In this document: piece after piece, positions 60,197-64,000 of the stretch
Numbering within the stretch: position 1 is the stretch's first letter
How the letters are laid out: every line of letters starts with the position of its first letter
NCBI GenBank assembly: GCA_040954595.2
Contig: JBECUI020000024.1
Coordinates: 186,001-250,000, forward strand
Length of the DNA stretch: 64,000 nucleotides
Direction of reading: 5' to 3'
Origin: Balanoglossus misakiensis
Lineage: Eukaryota > Hemichordata
Translations under genes and position numbers: made by a program
The notes under the pieces: generated by a model
Seen by the model: only the letters and a program-made list of their open reading frames with translations
What the model was told of the DNA's origin: nothing
The model's database searches: none

Positions 60197-61155
60197 ATTC
60201 ATATTCTTACTGAGTTCTGCAACTTGGTTAGTAATACACCTATTTCTACATTCTCTATATCTCATTGTAATATCCGGTCCCTCAGTCGAAACTTTCATGA
60301 ATTTAAATTGTTATATGAGTCACTTGATGAATCAAAAATCAAAGTTATAGCATTATCAGAGATCTGGCAGGTTCAAAATAAAGAGCTTTATTGTTTAGAA
60401 GGCTATCATTTGGAAAGAAAATGTCGAAATGACCAGCGGGGTGGGGGAGTTGGGGCATATATAGACTCATCTTTGAATTATACCTCCATTGAAGCGACTG
60501 TAAATCATTCTGAATCTATCTGGCTCAAATTTGACTTGCCAAAGAAGAAATCACTCATTCTTGGAGTAGTGTATAGGAAACCAAACACTAATATAGGCGA
60601 ATTCCTTGAAAGTCTTGAATCTGTATTGACTGATATTGACCGCAAGAAGATGCAGTGCATACTTGTGGGTGACTTTAATGTAAATGCGTCTGATTTAAAT
60701 GCATATGAAACGGTTGATCTTAATAATAGTATGTCTTCTTTTAACCTAACTCAGATGATCACTGTGCCAACACATATATCAGATCATTCAAGAACGGTTA
60801 TTGATCATATTTATACAAATATACATAGTCATTTTGTTAATTGTGGAACTATTGATGTTCATCTTGCTGACCATTTGCCTATATTTGCCATCTTTGAGGA
60901 TCTTCGTATTTATTTCCAAAAACCAAAGAGTGTTACCTTCAGGGACTACCGTAATTTTAATATAGGTTTATTTCAAGATGAGTTAAGTAGTGTCAATTGG
61001 GCAGCTGTGTATGAGAGTACTGATGCTAATACAGCATATGACTCGTTTTTAACCATTTTCTCGAATATTTGTAATAAGCATGCTCCACTGCTTTCTAAAA
61101 AGCTTAGTTCAAAAAGAAAAATACGGAAACCATGGATAACTGCTGGAATAAAAAA
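60197..61155 (+). pseudogene. CR1-like LINE ORF2, endonuclease domain
   Basis: APE-type endonuclease motifs are seen in order: HCNIRSLSRN (Asn), ALSEIWQ (catalytic Glu), RGGGVGAYI, LGVVYRKPN, LVGDFNVN (Asp and Asn), TVIDHIYTN (Asp), and LADHLPIF in place of the usual SDH. The domain nicks target DNA to prime reverse transcription. The frame is open for about 310 codons, then runs into a Helentron-like insertion at 61156. It continues at 62908. No convincing ATG start was seen. Confidence 0.85.
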
Positions 61156-61249
61156 TAGCGTCAAGGACACTGTGGTCCCATTTGAGGACATAGCACATAG
61201 CAACATAGCAATAAGCATATCTGCTCTGGATGCAAAGATATGGAAAAGT

Positions 61250-62217
61250 AGGTCAAAGGTCACCTGAGGTCAAGCAAAAAATTTGGGCAAGAAATTTTGA
61301 CCCTATACTGGTCCATGTTCAACAAAAACCAAACCTATAGCCCTATTGGTTAGCCTGTAATTAGGTATGCACATAATTAATGAGATATGCAGGTGTCATA
61401 GGTGACCCCCAATTTTGGCTTTTCAATTTTAGTCCCAACCCTCAAAACGCGAAGTCTACCTGCTCTGGATGCCAAGATATGATAAAGTAGGTCAAAGGTC
61501 ACCTGAGGTCATGCAAAATTTGGGCAAGAAATGTTGACCTTATACTGGTCCATGTTCAATAATAACCAAACCTATAGCCTTATTGGTTAGCCTGGAATTA
61601 GGTATGCACATAATTAATGAGATATGCAGGTGTCACAGGTGACCCCCAATTTTGGCTTTTCAATTTTAGTGCCAACCCTCCAAACGCCAAGTCTGTACCT
61701 GCTCTGGATGCCAAGATATGGTAAAGTAGGTCAAAGGTCACCTAAGGTCATGCAAAATTTGGGCAAGAAATTTTGACCCTATACTGGTCCATGTTCAACA
61801 AAAACCAAACCTATAGCCTTATTGATTAGCCTGGAATTAGGTATGCACATAATTAATAAGATATCCAGGTGTCACAGGTGACCCCCAATTTTGGCTTTTC
61901 AATTTTAGTGCCAATCCTCCAAACGCCAAGTCTGTACCTGCTCTGGATGCCAAGATATGGAAAAGTAGGTCAAAGGTCACCTGAGGTCATGCAAAATTTG
62001 GGCAAGAAATTTTGACCCTATACTGGTCCATGTTCAACAAAAACCAAACCTATAGCCCTATTGGTTAGCCTGGAATTAGGTATGCACATAATTAATGAGA
62101 TATGCAGGTGTCACTGGTGACCCATATTTTGGCTTTTCAATTTTAGTCCCAACCCTCCAAACGCCAAGTCTGTACCTGCTCTGGATGCCGAGATATAGGA
62201 AAGTAGGTCAAAGGTCA
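61250..62217 (+). promoter_or_regulatory. Five regularly spaced DR1 nuclear-receptor motifs
   Basis: AGGTCAAAGGTCA begins at 61250, 61489, 61728, 61967 and 62205 (steps of 239, 239, 239, 238). Most are followed by CCTG and a third AGGTCA, a DR4 arrangement. In animals DR1 binds HNF4, RXR and PPAR-type receptors. Binding here is not shown. Confidence 0.55.
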
Positions 62218-62802
62218 CCTGAGGTCACCCAAAATTTGGGCAAAAAATTTTGACCCTATACTGGTCCATGTCCCACAAGAACGAAACCTCTAGCCCTATT
62301 AGTTAGCCCGGAATTAGGTATGCACATAATTAATGTGTTAAGAAGGTGTTACAGGTGAGCCCAAAAATTTGCCTTTTATTTTGGCCCCATTGTGCTCACT
62401 GACCAATAGACAGTCACTGTACAGGACTATTGCACAGACCAGAATTCCACAATAAGACGTGGACATAGCTTAACCATAGAGGTATAAGTAAAGGTATAAA
62501 TTTAATAAAAAGACTAAAAAATTCATAAAAAATAAAACATCCATGATATCAACTTAACACTTACAGGTCGGTGTGAGGTTGACATAAGGTACATACATAC
62601 CAATTTTCAAAGCAATCTGACCAGTAGTTGCTGACTTACAGAGTTTTGATCAATTTCACATTTTACAAGCATATTTGCATATTTTTGGGCCTGGCAACTT
62701 TGTTTGGACAAACTCCCATCTACAGCCCTGCCTGCACCTACACACCAAATATTGAGGTGATACGCGCAGCGGTTTTCAAGTTTTTGATGTGGACGGACAT
62801 AC

Positions 62803-62853
62803 AGACATACATACATCCATCCATCCATCCATCCATCCATACATACATACAGA
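62803..62853. repeat. CATA/CATC microsatellite
   Basis: Runs of catacata and catccatc within the 3' part of the Helentron-like element, just before its terminal hairpin. Confidence 0.85.
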
Positions 62854-62870
62854 CGCAACCCATCCCATAA

Positions 62871-62905
62871 GGTCCCATGGTATATAGGCCTATACCAATG
62901 GGACC
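62871..62905 (+). terminator. 3' hairpin of the GGTCCCAT-type element
   Basis: GGTCCCAT and GGTATA pair with TATACC and ATGGGACC around a TAGGCC centre, with one unpaired A. CTAA follows. It is structurally equivalent to the GGGCCCAAGC hairpins of the sister elements. Confidence 0.65.
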
Positions 62906-62907
62906 TA

Positions 62908-64000
62908 AAAAATCAATTGACCAGAAACACAAGCTCTACTCAAATGTCTTAAAAACTAATTATCGGCCAGACGTCTTTACAAAATACAAATGCTACCGGA
63001 ACATGCTTACAAATATTCTGAAAAAGGCTAAGCAAGATTATTATTCTGACCAGTTTACATACTATCAAGCAGATACTAGTAAGACATAGAAAATTATTAA
63101 TGATATTTTGAGGGGTGGTGGTAAACATGTAAATCTACCAAGTAGTTTACAAATGTCTTCAGCTGGTCGGCAGACTACCCTGATCACCCATTGTGACATT
63201 GTCAATGGGTTTAATGAGTTTTTTGTCTAAATTGGAGAGGCTCTTGCTAGTAGTATAACTCATTCAAACAAAAGTTACTTGTTATACTTATCACATTGTA
63301 CATTGCATTCTTTTTTTCTTCAAGGAACCTCTGAACAAGAAGTTTTTAAATTACTTCAAGCATTAGATACGCGGAAGGCAGTGGGTTATGACTACATTAG
63401 CCCAAAATTGTTAATCAATGCAGCATTATATATTTCTAAGCCTCTTAGTTATATTATCAATTTAACGATCACAACTTGAATTTTCCCAGATTCCTTAAAA
63501 ATAGCAAAAGTGACTCCTATCTTCAAAAAAGGAGAGACGACTGATCCAGGTAATTTTAGACCAGTGTCTGTATTGCCACAAATTAGTAAAATTTTTGAAA
63601 AACTTATTAATAAGCAAATTATTTCCTATTTTAACAAATTTGATTTACTGTACCCTTACCAGTATGGCTTCAGAGAGAATTATAGTACTAAATTGGCAAT
63701 TGTGGAACAAGCACAGAAAATTCTGGACGAAATTGATATGGGAAATAAGGTTAACAGGATATTTCTTGACTTGAAGAAAGCATTTGACACCGCGAATCAT
63801 GACATTTTGATAGACAAACTGGACAATTATGGTGTTAGGGGACTCCCTAAAAATCTTTTTAGAAGCTATTTGACCAACAGAAGGCAACATGTAAATGTAA
63901 ATGGGGTACGATCAGATGAATTACAAATATCCTGTGGAGTTCCACAAGGTTCTGTGCTGGGTCCAACACTTTTTCTCATCTATGTAAATGATATAACAGG
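62908..64000 (+). pseudogene. CR1-like LINE ORF2, linker and RT, running out of the window
   Basis: It resumes the LINE after the insertion: HKLYSNVLKTNYRP, then a connector with stops near 63087, 63227 and 63477, then RT blocks: [20 protein letters not shown] (near 63510), [14 protein letters not shown] (near 63660), [16 protein letters not shown] (motif A, near 63765) and [20 protein letters not shown] (motif B, near 63932). The window ends before the YADD block. The stops show it is inactive. Confidence 0.88.

Larger units (their letters stand above)
61156..62907 (+). mobile_element. Helentron-like element with a different terminal type, inserted in the CR1-like LINE
   Basis: The body matches the elements above (tandem units of 239 bp, conserved 3' region), but the ends differ. 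The head is TAGCGTCAAGGACACTGTGGTCCCAT and the 3' hairpin has GGTCCCAT...ATGGGACC stems followed by CTAA, instead of GGGCCCAAGC. Five DR1 sites lie at 61250, 61489, 61728, 61967 and 62205. LINE coding sequence is split exactly here. An alternative is a chimera formed when a body was captured by a different set of ends. Confidence 0.68.

Noticed and set aside
62738-62932. Tryptophan/glycine-rich small protein
   Set aside because: It is a translation of the CATC/CATA microsatellite.

Overview
This window is a block of eukaryotic, metazoan DNA that consists almost entirely of transposable elements nested inside a large tandem-repeat array. I found no ordinary host gene and no rRNA, tRNA or CRISPR. 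The retroelement set (Ty3/Gypsy, BEL/Pao, an L1/Tx1-like LINE and a CR1-like LINE), the many GT-AG introns and the P2X7-type protein domain fit an aquatic invertebrate or basal chordate. I cannot name the species from sequence alone.

Layout. 1-6108: degraded Ty3/Gypsy element (gag, pol, candidate 3' LTR). 6109-35847 and 58611-59895: a macrosatellite with monomers of about 1.74-2.4 kb. Each monomer has a GC-richer half made of 80-90 bp subrepeats, a poly-G tract, and an AT-rich half made of three diverged repeats of about 330 bp. A four-monomer block of about 7.73 kb occurs twice in tandem, almost unchanged. Two elements interrupt the array: an internally deleted BEL/Pao retrotransposon (10698-14103) and a Helitron/Helentron-like pair (15403-18801). 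At 35848-58610 the array holds a nest: a foldback element with inverted arms contains an L1/Tx1-like LINE, the LINE is split by a 17.5 kb complex of Helentron-like elements, and that complex is split by a 9.19 kb DNA transposon. 59896-64000: a CR1-like LINE, itself split by another Helentron-like element.

The most interesting item is the innermost transposon, 39683-48868. It has TTAA target duplications and 18-bp terminal inverted repeats, which suggests Kolobok. It carries two convergent spliced genes. The plus-strand gene has 14 exons and encodes a DDE-transposase-like protein. Its exon phases agree everywhere except exon 12, where a deletion breaks the frame. The minus-strand gene has 4 exons with all phases intact and encodes a 238-residue protein with the cysteine-rich zinc-binding 'ballast' domain otherwise known from the C-terminus of the P2X7 receptor, here without any channel part. 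This makes the P2X7-type domain look like transposon cargo or an accessory factor.

A second theme is that the Helentron-like elements carry tandem repeats of about 237-239 bp. Nearly every repeat holds a perfect AGGTCAAAGGTCA (a nuclear-receptor DR1), usually followed by a third half-site at DR4 spacing. I located about 24 perfect copies. Their 5' heads and 3' hairpins change together in three sequence versions.
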